A DNA stretch of 64,000 nt from Otis tarda (lineage: Eukaryota; Chordata; Aves; Otidiformes; Otididae). The DNA is taken from NCBI GenBank assembly GCA_026413225.1, contig CM048557.1:16904871-16968870 (forward strand). The letters are read 5' to 3'. Made by a program: the position numbers and the translations under genes. Positions within the stretch are counted from its first letter, which is position 1. Every line of letters starts with the position of its first letter. The notes beneath the pieces are model-generated. The model made no database searches and was not told the DNA's origin. It worked only from the letters and a program-made list of their open reading frames with translations. Below, one piece after another: positions 11,442 to 22,685 of the stretch.

Positions 11442-14400
11442 CTGAAAGTAAATCCTTTAACCCCGCTGTGCAATTCTGCGGCCCAGTGCTCATGTCTGGC
11501 TCTGCCTTGGCCTGTCTGAAAGCTGTGTGCTCTCGCTGCAGCTGGCTCTGAGGAGAACAGGAGGCCGTTGCTCTGAGAATCAGTCACAGAGTTTGAATCC
11601 AAATGCTGGGTACCCCATAGGTAATCTGGTCCCTCTTCACCTGCTCAAAGGCTGCTGCGTTGTTACCTCTTCTGTAGGAAGCGGTATTGTAAACTGTAGA
11701 GTGGTTAAAACCAAGATCTTTAAATGGGTCAGCGAGGTCAGGAGAAGGGAAACGACAAAGTTACAGAATGATAATTAAATATTAAGATAGAAAAAATATG
11801 GTTGAAGAAAAATAGCATATGTGAGTTCTTTTTAAGAAAAAGTAGACTAGCTGCTCTCCTGTTATATCCTTAAGTGAGAACCTCTTTGTACCAAGACAAA
11901 AGGAAATTGCTGTGGGGAAGGTAGTGTGATTTATTTTTTTTTTCACTGACCTGCTACCTTCTGAAGAGACGACAAGCATCAAAATCACATCATTACGTAA
12001 GCTGTTTCTTCAGACCGAAGCGAACTCCCAGATGAATAGAGAGTGAATTATGAGTTGAGTCCTTATGGTGAAGAGTGCATGAAGAGAACTCATTAACCAG
12101 GAATTAGACAGCTAGGTGATGAGTGAACTATTACTCACACAATTCAATCATCTAATTATCACAGGCAATTGAGGCAATCATTCATTTCATTTGGTCAAGG
12201 ATAAGAGGCCTGATTCTGATACTTTTAGTGGGGGTGATCTCCGATTGTGCAAATAGCGCCTTGACTTTACAGGGGATGATTTCCAAGTGTGGACTCAGAA
12301 GCGATGAATGATTCACTCTGGTAAAAATTTAAATTAATCATTTTCCTTTTGTTTCACACAGAACAGGCTATGTAGAACACGGTATGCTGTAAAGTCTGCC
12401 ACGGCTAACCATGTTTGAGCAGAATACAGATGAAAATTCCCATAGTTGCTTCCATTGATTTGAAAATAAAATTTAAATTGCAATACTGTTTTTCAAGTAT
12501 CAGCTTATAGTCAGTAAAGCCTAGCAATAAAAGTGTTTCCCCACATAATAATTGCTGAGCTGCATGATTAGAAACAAAGCGTCACTTTGCTTGTGTCATA
12601 GCCTTTATTCTGTGTTAATATAACACACCTCCATCTTCTGGAAATCTTTTTTTTTTCCATGCAGCTTTCACATCAACATGTTCTTTGGAGTCCACAGACG
12701 TACATAATGCTTTAGAAACACATTTCTGATGATTTATCTGAATGATCAAACAAATGACTTATTCCTGAGACTGATACACTGTCTCCAAACCCAGGTATCC
12801 AGATTTATGACTCTCTAAATTAATATATTTGCTTTAAAATAAAAAAATACATATATTGGAATTTTTTTCTAGTGCTTTTGAGCATGGAAAGTATGCTTTT
12901 GGTTTTTTTTATTGTGACCACTAATACTGTTGTCCCAAAAGTTGGGTCTGTCACCTAGTGTACAAAGATCTCACTCAAAGACAATTAATTAATTTCTCTT
13001 TTATTTGGATGAGTTGCACTTGCAACTAGGATGAAGTCTTACAGTCAGGAACAGTGTTTGCCCTAGATGGTTCTTTTCTTACATGTAAAAAAAATCACAG
13101 TAGTACCTAAGCCCGTCTGCCTCTTTTACCGGTAACTCTGACTGTGACTGTCTTAATTCACTCTGCATGAATGTCTGATTGTCATCAGAGCTTCAGTGTG
13201 GGAGTCTGCAGGAACATCACATCTCTCCCATCACATTGTTTCATTAACTCTTAACACTCTAGAGCAATACAACTCAAGTCTGTCCATACTGGGATATCCT
13301 CACTTGCAGACATCCCTATTTTTCTTACCTTCAAAAAACACCTTCTTGTTCTGTTATATTTTACTTAGCCCAGTATGCTTTGAACATTGCTATTGAAATC
13401 TATCCCCATCCCCACATCTTCTTGCAGATCAGTGGTTACTAGAGAGTGGTTTGTGCTGCAAACTGGGTCCCTGAAACTGAAGCCTTTCTTTGCAAATGCT
13501 CAGCCTTGGAATTTGTCAGTGTCTGTGTTGCTACTCTACAAAAGTAAATCTTGGAATCGTTAATGTGGAGAACAGTAAGTCACAGAATCCAGAAAACAAA
13601 TGCCAAAGGTATGACTGCTGTAAAAAATAAAGCCTAAATGCAGAGGTTCTCTGTCTTATCCGAATCACCAGTTCCACGTTCTGCTGCAGATAGACTGTCC
13701 TGTTCAGATGCAGCCTGGGATTGCTGGCTGGGCTCACCGTGTTTGCAGAAAGGGAGGGACATCAGGGCTGGTCAGAGTTGGCACAGTACTTTATAGGATG
13801 CAGTTTGTCTCTAAATAAGATTTGGTTGCATGTAGTTGACCAAGTCACGAGAAACACAAAAGCAGAAACCAGCTGCATGTTTTCACTTTTCTTCTCAGGC
13901 AATGCTCACTGCTCACTTCGGAGTGTTGTGACTGCTCTCTGCCTTGTACTACACTTTTTTTTTTTAAAAAAAAAAAGAAAAACAGGTGTATTTTCAGTGT
14001 TGGAATTTCTCTGCTGAAATCTTGCTTCAGCACAGTTTTGGGAGTTGTATATCCCTGAGCAGTTATTTTTTCCCTCGTAGAACCTGTGACAGTGACCTCC
14101 AAAGCTCCACAAATAAGATTTTATGCTGACCTTTTGAAGGAGCCCCTCTCTAAATGGGCAATTGCCTACAAACAGATGTTGGCATTTACAGCTCCAGGCT
14201 GTGGCAATGATCTCAACATTAATAATGATCACAGAAACTTAGGGGGACAGTTTTCAAATCCAGAAAAGGAATAATTTTTATTTTCTCTGTGTAATTTATT
14301 TTTCTGTAGTTAAGCTGGTGCTCTGAGTAGCAAGATATTATACCTTCCTCAAACAACTAAACTAAAGGAAATATTCTTATGTAGCCACTTGATGACAGAT

Positions 14401-16489
14401 TTACAAGAAATCTTATTTGCAATGTGATATTTGCACTAACAAAATGATACACTTTGGAAGCTGCCCTGTTGGTTCTTGACAAGTTTGTTTTCCAAAGAGA
14501 GGACTATACTGTAATCTTTCCTACTCATAGTGTAAAACTTATGAGTGTTTTTTCTCCGTCATTTCTCAGTAAAACGTTGGTAAAGCATCCAGACAACCGT
14601 TGCACAAGACTCTTGTGGTATTTGTTACCTGACTTTACTCCAATTATGTTCTTAATTTTTGTCAGGCTAGAACCAGGACGTTTTTTCAATAACAATTTAC
14701 AGTAGGTATGAATCACGTAGCCCCTGCATTTCTGTCAGCCATCACACTCTGTTCTGTTAGTTATTTTCACTTCCTCGTTTCTAAAGGCTCTGCCATTCTT
14801 TGTAATTACAATTCTGGGTAAATCAGACACTTGTACCGATTTAAACCCGTTCTGTTAAACATGCTCGAGCTTTTCCATGTAGAGCACTGTTACCACCTTG
14901 TGGCCATCCAGGCCTTCTATTATGACGCTCAGAAGAATAGGGTTTGTGTATGCTGCAGTCTTCTAAATTGCCAGCCTTCTCTGCTTTGTGCTTGTCCTTT
15001 GGTTTCACCTGGATGGAGAAAAATTAGAGAACTAAAGCATTAACAACAACCTTAATGTGTTCTGCATATTATTTTAAAATCAAACTCATTTATTTAAATG
15101 GAAAAAAAAAAGCTATAAACCTTGATCTTGCACATACTTGAACCTTTTCTTCTGGAAACCCTTATCATGTTTCCCTCAAAGTTTAGCAAAGGTTGTTTGC
15201 CTTTAGGAAAAGAATCCTAAAGGGCTATGAGAGAGGGCAGAGTAACTGCCTTGAGATATACTTGTTCAGTAATGGCAAAGGGAAAAATTATTGTCATGTC
15301 CATTGTCAATAAAATAAGTGCTTGGTAGAAAAGGCAGAAAGAAAATTTCACTTTCCTATCAGGAAATGGTTTCTGACAGTAAAGGACACTGAAGCACTCA
15401 CCGACCAGTTTGTTGGAGGGATTGTGGAGGCTTCAGCACTGAAGGTTTTTATCTCCAGATATGGTTTATGAGCAGCTGATGTTGCTGTGAACTAGCGGAT
15501 AATTTAGATGACCTCTTGCATTTCTTGCCTGTCCAACAACTTACGAGCTGAAGAATTATTTGCCTTGCAAGTGGGAAAAGAAGTCCCTCTGTGAGGAATT
15601 ATTGGCATTTCCTTGGTAGATTGGTTGGCTTGATTGTTTATTTATTTATTTATGTTAGGAAAAGATACAATGACAGGATGATTTATTGTCATGTAAGAAC
15701 ACGCTTCTGAATAAAAAACAGTTTTGTCTAGAATTTCTCCATAGATTTCTTCCATCTTTTTTCTTGTATGGATTAATAAAACTACAGCTACCAACACTAT
15801 GAGAAAAAGTTACCAGAGGCCATCTAATGCAAGGCTTGCATTAGAACCATAGAAATAATCTCTTATAACTTTATTAGCTGCACTATGCACCTCTCTCCAA
15901 CACTAGCATCAATCTTCAGGATTTCTCCTTTGCTCACTTTTAAAAAACAAATTGTCAATCCCAAGGTGAGCACAAAATTAAGTCCCTGCTGATATAAACT
16001 TACTACCAAGTACTGTGGTTTAAAGACTGTGTGTAGGTTTGTCACTGAAAAAAATATCCAGAAACCACAGGCTTTGCCACCTACTGCTGTTGATTCCCAA
16101 AATCCCGGCAGCACAGTGTAGCTTCCAATTTCAGCTGTAGTGGCTTCCCTCTTGAGAGAATAAAACCAAAAAGAGATAGATAATCCATGTAGCAACATGA
16201 AGTCATCATGTTTAAGAGTAGTTTGAACAAACGTCGCTCTTACATTACCTCTTAAGACTGGCTTTTCAGCTGGTACAAATCCGTGTTGTTTCCCGGAAAT
16301 CAACAAATGATTTCAGTTTGTACCATTCCAGCCCTTGGCATTCTAGCTCAGCAGCAGTAAGCTATCAAGCAAGCGTGGCAGAAGGCCTGTTTGGCTGAGC
16401 AGGGATCTCCTTCTAGAACTTAGGAGTAAAAGGAAGGTATATGGGCATTGGAAGCAAGGACAGGCAGCATCGGAGGACTACAGAGATGC
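11442..16489. other. intergenic DNA, no gene recognised
   Basis: AT-rich DNA with short random open frames. Contains a perfect T11A11 palindrome at 13955-13976 and a short (TTTA)n run near 15637-15653. Nothing else recognised. Confidence 0.45.
13955..13976. repeat. T11A11 homopolymer palindrome
   Basis: Eleven T followed directly by eleven A, forming a perfect 22-bp palindrome, followed by GAAAAAC. Confidence 0.9.
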
Positions 16490-17460
16490 TGCTTGCCACT
16501 GTATTTGTGCAGCCAAATCTTGACTAGAGTTCAAGCTGGCCAGCACTGTGAAAGACAACAGAAAGGGCTTTTTAAAACATGTTAACAGTAAAAAGAGGAG
16601 GATAAGAGGTGATAATATTGGTTCATTACTTGATGTGGTCAGCCACCTCACAAATAGGGATGTAGACAAAGCAAAGACACTCAATGCCATCTTCACCTCT
16701 GGCATTAACACTGATGATGGGCCCTGGGGCCCCTGGAGCCCTATGTTGGAAGACTGTGACTGGGGGGATGACTCTGATGAATCCCAGCTGACTCTGAACT
16801 TGAGACATGTTGCTCCAGCTGGAGGCACCAAAGTCTATGGAGCCCGGTGGGATTTATCCCAGGGTAGTGAAAGAGCTGGCTGATGTTATTGCATCAAGCA
16901 CAGGATAGCCAGCTGGTCAAGGCAGCTGATTGTCCCACTCTACACTGCACTGCTGTGGCCCCACCTTGACTACTGTGTGCAGTTTTGGGCACCTGAATTT
17001 TAGAAGTACATCAAACTGTTAGAGTGTGTCCAGAGGAGGGTCACCAAGATGGTGAAAGGTCTCAAGGGCAAGACTTATGAGGAGCGGCTGAGGTCACTTG
17101 GTTTGTTCAGCTTGGAGAAGAGAAGACTGACCTCGTCACAGTCTACAACTTCCTCAAGAGGGGCAGTAGAGGAGGAGGTGCTGATCTCCTCTTTCTGGTG
17201 ACCAGCAATAGGATGTGAGGAAATTGAATGAACCTGCATTATGGGAGGTTCAGCTTGGACATTAGGAAAAGGTTCCTCCCTGAGAGGGTGTTCGGTCTAG
17301 AACAGGCTCCCCAGGGAAGTAGTCAGGGCACCAAGCCTCTCAGAGTTCAAGGAGCATGTGGTTTAGGTTTAGATAGTCCTGTGAGGAACAAGGAGTTGGT
17401 CTTGACAATCCTTATGGGTCCCTTCCAACTCAAGATATTCTGTGATTCTATAATTCTATT
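16490..17460 (+). mobile_element. older CR1 LINE with internal deletion
   Basis: A plus-strand CR1 copy of an older, more diverged type than the one at 50586. The 5' part (16548-16780) encodes KDNRKGFLKHVNSKKR and NTDDGPWGPWSP, from the CR1 ORF2 linker between endonuclease and reverse transcriptase. It runs to a KELADVIA-like piece at about 16865-16895, the usual entry to the reverse-transcriptase domain. The sequence then jumps directly to the C-terminal region ([36 protein letters not shown]), so the catalytic core is missing. It ends with a CR1 3' UTR and a short ATTCTATAATTCTATT tail. Many stops and frame breaks make it non-coding. Confidence 0.88.
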
Positions 17461-17531
17461 AGAATCATAGAATTGTTAGGGTTGGAAGGGACCTTCAAAG
17501 GTCATCTAGTCCAACCCCCCTGCAAGGAGCA
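17461..17531 (-). mobile_element. CR1 LINE 3' tail, inverted
   Basis: About 70 bases of the extreme 3' end of a younger CR1 in minus orientation: AGAATCATAGAATTGTTAGG, then GGTTGGAAGGGACCTTCAAAG, then the TCTAGTCCAACCCCCCTGCA stretch. Similarity stops abruptly after AAGGAGCA. It abuts the plus-strand CR1 tail-to-tail with no unrelated bases between the two tails. Confidence 0.9.
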
Positions 17532-20500
17532 CTTCTTCCAAGCTCTTTTATAATTAGTATTTCCAAATTTAGAAAAATCAACAAAAACCATGTAGTCATC
17601 AAAACTTTTAAAGCTCCATACACTGCAACACTATTGAGATGTGTGAGCAATTAACTGCTGAATGAGAACCCTAATTGCTAATATTGCTTTAGGGCTGGCA
17701 CAACTGATTAGAAAATTATCGAGGAAAATATGGTACATGTTCCCTCTGATTGTGTTTTTTCTGGGAAGTGGCACTAGGGAGCTCAGAAAGGAAGTGCCGT
17801 CATACCAGATAACGACGAAGGGTTCACACATGCAGGGCTGTACATACAGAGCTTTCTGGCTTTTGTCAGAACATGAATGTATAGTCAGTGTTCATTTTTA
17901 TATTTATCTTTCCCTTCTTCTAAAGGAAGATCTTTCCTGCTGCAAGCCATGGTTTCAAGGTTTTATGTGATTTTATTATTTTTAATTCTAAACTGAGTTG
18001 GTTCTGCAAAAATTTTTCCCAGGTGTTGGTGAGATTATTTTATTCACTGGCTAACATCACACTATTTAGATCTATGTAAACCAATAGTAACAAAGACCAA
18101 CTTTTGATAGCACAAGTTAGTAGTGTTCTCCAGGGTTTCACCTGTAAAGGGTCAAGTTTTTTAATGTATTTTGGCATCCTGAGGTTCAGGTTAGTATCAA
18201 GTTGGATTTATAGTTCCATACAATTTCTTGCTTTAATAATGGTTCAGTTTGCACATAAATAATTAAAATCTCAGATCTTGTTGGTAGTTCAGCACCTTGC
18301 ATGCTCCTATAAATCCAGTCAAGTGTGTTTCCGCATCTTAAAATAAATTAGTGCCTCCAAAAAACCTGTCCTTAAATCACTTTTGAAAGCAGGGGATTAG
18401 AATTCTTTATTGCTTTAATTCGTCTGAAAAATGTATCTCAAATCTGTCCACAGATGTGATTCCACTCTGAATTCCAAAATACAGTGTAGTAAAAAGGAAT
18501 TCTTTAGTTCTTACATCCTTTTTATCCAGCTGAGGCAAACAATAATGCGTATGCGTAATAGCTACTACAGAACATAGAAGGAAAAAAAATGTGTTACATC
18601 TGCTTCCCTTTACCAAGCCAAGAATGTCTGGCTTGTCAACACTGCCGCAAATATGAATTAGTGGTAATTACTGTGTTTTATACTAATAGATAGCTGGAGT
18701 GGGGAGAAGAATACCAAAATAATGATTAACACAACAGAACTATTATGTTTCATCAAATTGGGTTTTGGAAACAGATGTTTGAGGGCTGAGGTGACAGATA
18801 AAATACTGTCTATAATGTGCACTGAAAGAGGAATTCAAATAAATATAGACCGAAAGGCAGAACTACATAAAATGAATTAAGATGTCACAGATGTGGGGTT
18901 GTTTCTAAGTAACACACAGACACAGGATCATTTCTTTAATGGCTACAAACAGTAAATGGTTCTGAAGACCCAAAGTGACAGAAGGATTTAACGAACAATG
19001 GATTTTGCAGCAGGTGGGAAGGAAGGGTCTTATTTGTGGAATAGGGGTGGTTATAGCTTTTATTTCTGAAATTATATTCAGCATAAGATCTCAGACTTAT
19101 TAAAATTAGATTTTTTTAATAATGTTGCTCCAGTGGGTAAGGTCAAATCTTAACTGATGCAAATAAACCCACTTTCAAGGTCATCATTACCACTAAACTG
19201 AGTCTCATAGGTCAGGATTTGGCCCTCTTATGTTGTCCTTGAAGAGCTGTGTTTTTAAACAGTGACTGAGCAGGTAACCAGCATGAAAGCCAGGTGGGTA
19301 CCATTTGCAAAACTGTCTTTTGAAAAGCGGTGCAAAAATGTAACGTGGTGGTTTTTCCTGTCTGCTCCTTCGGGTTCTCTAAGTCTTAGAGCCCAGGTTC
19401 GTTCTGCTTGATCTGAAGAAGCAAACCGAAATGCCTCATTTAAAAGGTTACTCTGGACTTGGAGCCAGAGCTCAACTCTCCAGTTAGGAGGGAGGAGAAG
19501 GCGATTCAGATCTTCACTTAGCAGAGCTGCCCTCTTTAGTCCAAGTGCCTAAATCTCCTGTGAAAAGTCCTAAAAGAAATGACCCAACATAAACGTCCTC
19601 ACACACTGATTTGTAGAAGAGGTGCATAGAATTCTAATGCAAATCCTTGGAGACTACTTTGAGTAGGGTTTTAATAGCTGCAGAAAACAGTAGGTGTGGA
19701 AACCGCAGAAAGATAATGATTCTGAACTCTACTATCTTTTAGATTAGATGTTCAAGAGGAATAGGACGACTCTATGAAACTGCAGAAAGAGTCTAGGGAA
19801 GCAGGGTATGATTCCCCTACACTGACACCTGAATAAATAGTAAGCAAAGAATACCCATTCTACAAATATCACATAAAACTTATAATGACGTAAATGATGA
19901 AGCCTCAGTTTCAAATCTTGTCAAGAAATACCACCTTTAATATTGATAAATGTAAGTAATAGCCATGATGTTCATAAATTGGATTGATTATTTTCTGATA
20001 GAATGATTTTTAATGAAACTGAACTACGACATAGAATCATTTCAAGGAATGACCTCATAAACATTCTGAAGGGGAAATTATGGAAGCAATCCATTCTGAA
20101 CGAATTATTTAAGTGTTTGTAAGTGATAAATAGTCAGCATTTATATAGTTGACTATATAAATGTTATTAACTTATATAAAACCTAAATGTAGAATACATG
20201 TTGATTCTATACACAGAAACTGTACCAAAGGAAAAAAAAAATTAAACTGAATGGTAACATTTTATCCTGATTTGATATAGATTGTGTTTTGGTATTTTAG
20301 AATTTCCTCTCAGACAGACATTCTATGTAAGAGTCCTGTCTGCCAGCACTCAGAAAGGCTGTATGATTTATATGTACTTAATCAGTGGGAAATCTGTGGA
20401 GATCAGTTCAATTAGAAATACCACAGATGATGGAACACACACAAGTTGAATCTCAAGGGAATTTGATGAAGTATTTGGGAATAATGTAGTGCTTTACAAG

Positions 20501-21060
20501 CAAGGAGATAAAATAACTCTCATCTGCAGCTCAACTCTGGCTTTTTAAAGCTCATTTCTGGGAGGTGCTGAGCGTTGCACACAAATTGACAAGTACCCTG
20601 TGCTCTGATGTATTAAAAATCTTAGCAGCTGACCTTAGTATACCCAGGTACTGAATCTGAGTAGCAGAGCAATCTGTGAGTTGCAGGTTTCTATGGCTGG
20701 TCCACCTCATGCTCAGTCCTCACCAAATGAAGTATCAAAGTATCAGAGTTATTACTTGCATTTATATAAAAATAAATGACAGAACACAAAATAGTGACAG
20801 AAGTACTGCATTCTATAAGGGTACTTTGGCAATTGGTGAAAAATAATTTGTTCTGCTAATAACATTCAACTCTAACTTTCTTTCAGTGCTCCTACCTGCC
20901 TTAGAAATTTCCTGAGGTAATTTATATCCTGCACAAATTATGAAGTATTTCCTGGTGTCCATTTCTAACTTGTTGCTTTTTTTGTATCATATATTCTGAA
21001 ATCATGTAATAATACTTCCATTGCTTTTCCTGTGAGTTATTAACGTGTTCCTTATGGAAC
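17532..21060. other. intergenic DNA, no gene recognised
   Basis: AT-rich DNA without recognisable exons or repeat families. Confidence 0.45.
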
Positions 21061-21135
21061 CTTTCAAACAAGGTGAGTTTGATATGAGGGCATATGATAC
21101 TGTCTCGTATCATATGCCCTCACCTTGTTTGAAAG
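21061..21135. repeat. long imperfect inverted repeat (hairpin)
   Basis: The left arm (21061-21100) and right arm (21107-21135) are reverse complements around a 6-base spacer TGTCTC. The right arm pairs perfectly with the left arm except for 11 extra bases in the left arm (TTTGATATGAG, 21078-21088). The pairing segments are CTTTCAAACAAGGTGAG (17 bp) and GGCATATGATAC (12 bp). No transposon terminal repeats or flanking target duplications were recognised. Confidence 0.95.
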
Positions 21136-22029
21136 GCAAAAGAACAGCTAAGAAATTGTCAGAACCTTTTGCAAACTAACTCCCACCAAGGTCTCTGTTA
21201 TCTTAGGCAGTTCGTGCACTAGTCAGGCACAAAGGGCTGTAGTTTGGTTTTAACTATGGTAGCATTAAACTTGAAAGTAGAATTATGTCAGCCTCAGCAT
21301 CAAGCCCCTTCCGTATTTTGAGTCCCATCTAATTTTTCTATGCTAATTTTGCAGCCTGACCTTTACATGAGTAGACAGGTGGGAAAATGCATGTATCCTG
21401 TCAGCTGCCTAATGACTTCCCGATTGGAATAGAGTGGTTTATGTCAGCTGTGCCACCAGAAATTCCCTCTTTTCGGCTGAACTGTTCTGCATTTAAACAA
21501 GTATTAGTGAGACTCCCTTAACTGGTGAAGCACTGTGTAAAATTATACCTCTTTCGTTATAGGTAGTATTTATTTCTGCAGAACTTTTGGCCAAAAATTT
21601 GTGATTTCCAAGTTCCTTTTTTAAGCTGGTATCAGATGCTGTTGTACAGATGAAGAAGCCATGTTTAATTAATCCCTGAATTATGAATCAGGTTCTAATG
21701 GCTGTTTTATAGCTCTGTGCACACATGTCCATGTTGTCTTCTAAGAAACAATTTAATTAGACTTTTTGAGGTAGTGGTTTCATTTGGACCTTGAAGGACT
21801 TCATTAATACAACTGCTTCCTTTCAGCACCTGTGACCTCCACAGTGTCCTGTGCCTGTCAGTGCCACAATTTCATCATGAGATGTACGGAAAAGGACTTA
21901 TTTTTCTGAGGGCGGGGTTTAAAAATGTTACTTCATCATGTTTTCAGGTCATTCTTAAATCATGTGTTACAAGAAGTGAATTCACTGTGCACTTTTACCA
22001 CAACATTTAAGACTTTGGAATCTCCCTCC
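21136..22029. other. intergenic DNA, nothing recognised
   Basis: No gene, RNA gene or repeat family seen between the palindrome and the ancient CR1 relic. Confidence 0.4.
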
Positions 22030-22580
22030 TTACTGGCCTCTTGCTCTAGCTAAAGTCACAGTCTATTTAGTGCCTCTGTGTATAAAAGTTGTTCTCTGTT
22101 GCTGAAGATACTCGTCACTTTTTTCTATAGCTTTTCTGGTTCTACCATGCTTTATTTTGCAATGAGTTCACCAGAACTGCAACTGGTGTTGAAGCTGGGA
22201 ATGGTGGCATAATGATGTTTTCTGGTTTGGTTTTGGCTGCTGTCATTATAATTCCTAGCATTCCATTTGCCTTTCTAACTGTTGCTGAGGTGTAAAGCAA
22301 CATTTTTAGAGGACCATATACAATGAGTCTGAGCTATTTTTCCAGAGATAATTTAGACCATAATTATGTGTATGCAAAATTAGAGCTGTTTTTCTCTGCG
22401 TACTTTACTTGCATCAGCATTTAATTTCATCTGCCATCTTATTGCCCAGTCACTGAGCATCATGCAAGCCTTCTGTTCATTGTCAGAGTTAAATTTGCGT
22501 TATGGGTAATTTCATATCACTGTCAAACATTACAACAAAGTTTTACTCATTTTTTTAGACTTTGGCCTTTGCCTTTAGTG
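22030..22580 (-). mobile_element. ancient CR1/L3-type LINE relic
   Basis: A heavily decayed LINE on the minus strand. The most readable piece (about 22415-22465) is AATTTCATCTGCCATCTTAT followed by TGCCCAGTCACTGAGCA. Its complement encodes the DWA-KWQMKFN motif that follows the reverse-transcriptase catalytic site in CR1/L3 elements. At higher coordinates (about 22505-22540) there is a degenerate match to the catalytic region itself. Ends are approximate. This family is shared across amniotes, so the insertion is old. Confidence 0.65.
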
Positions 22581-22642
22581 CAGATAAATGTTTGGTCTAA
22601 TCCTACACAAAAGGGGGATACAGTATATGCAAATGAACAAAT

Positions 22643-22685
22643 AAATGAAATGAGAAGGAAATTAGAAATGAAATGAGAAGGAAAT
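22643..22685. repeat. perfect 20-bp direct repeat
   Basis: AAATGAAATGAGAAGGAAAT occurs twice (22643-22662 and 22666-22685) with three bases between, a two-copy tandem of 23-bp period. Confidence 0.9.
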
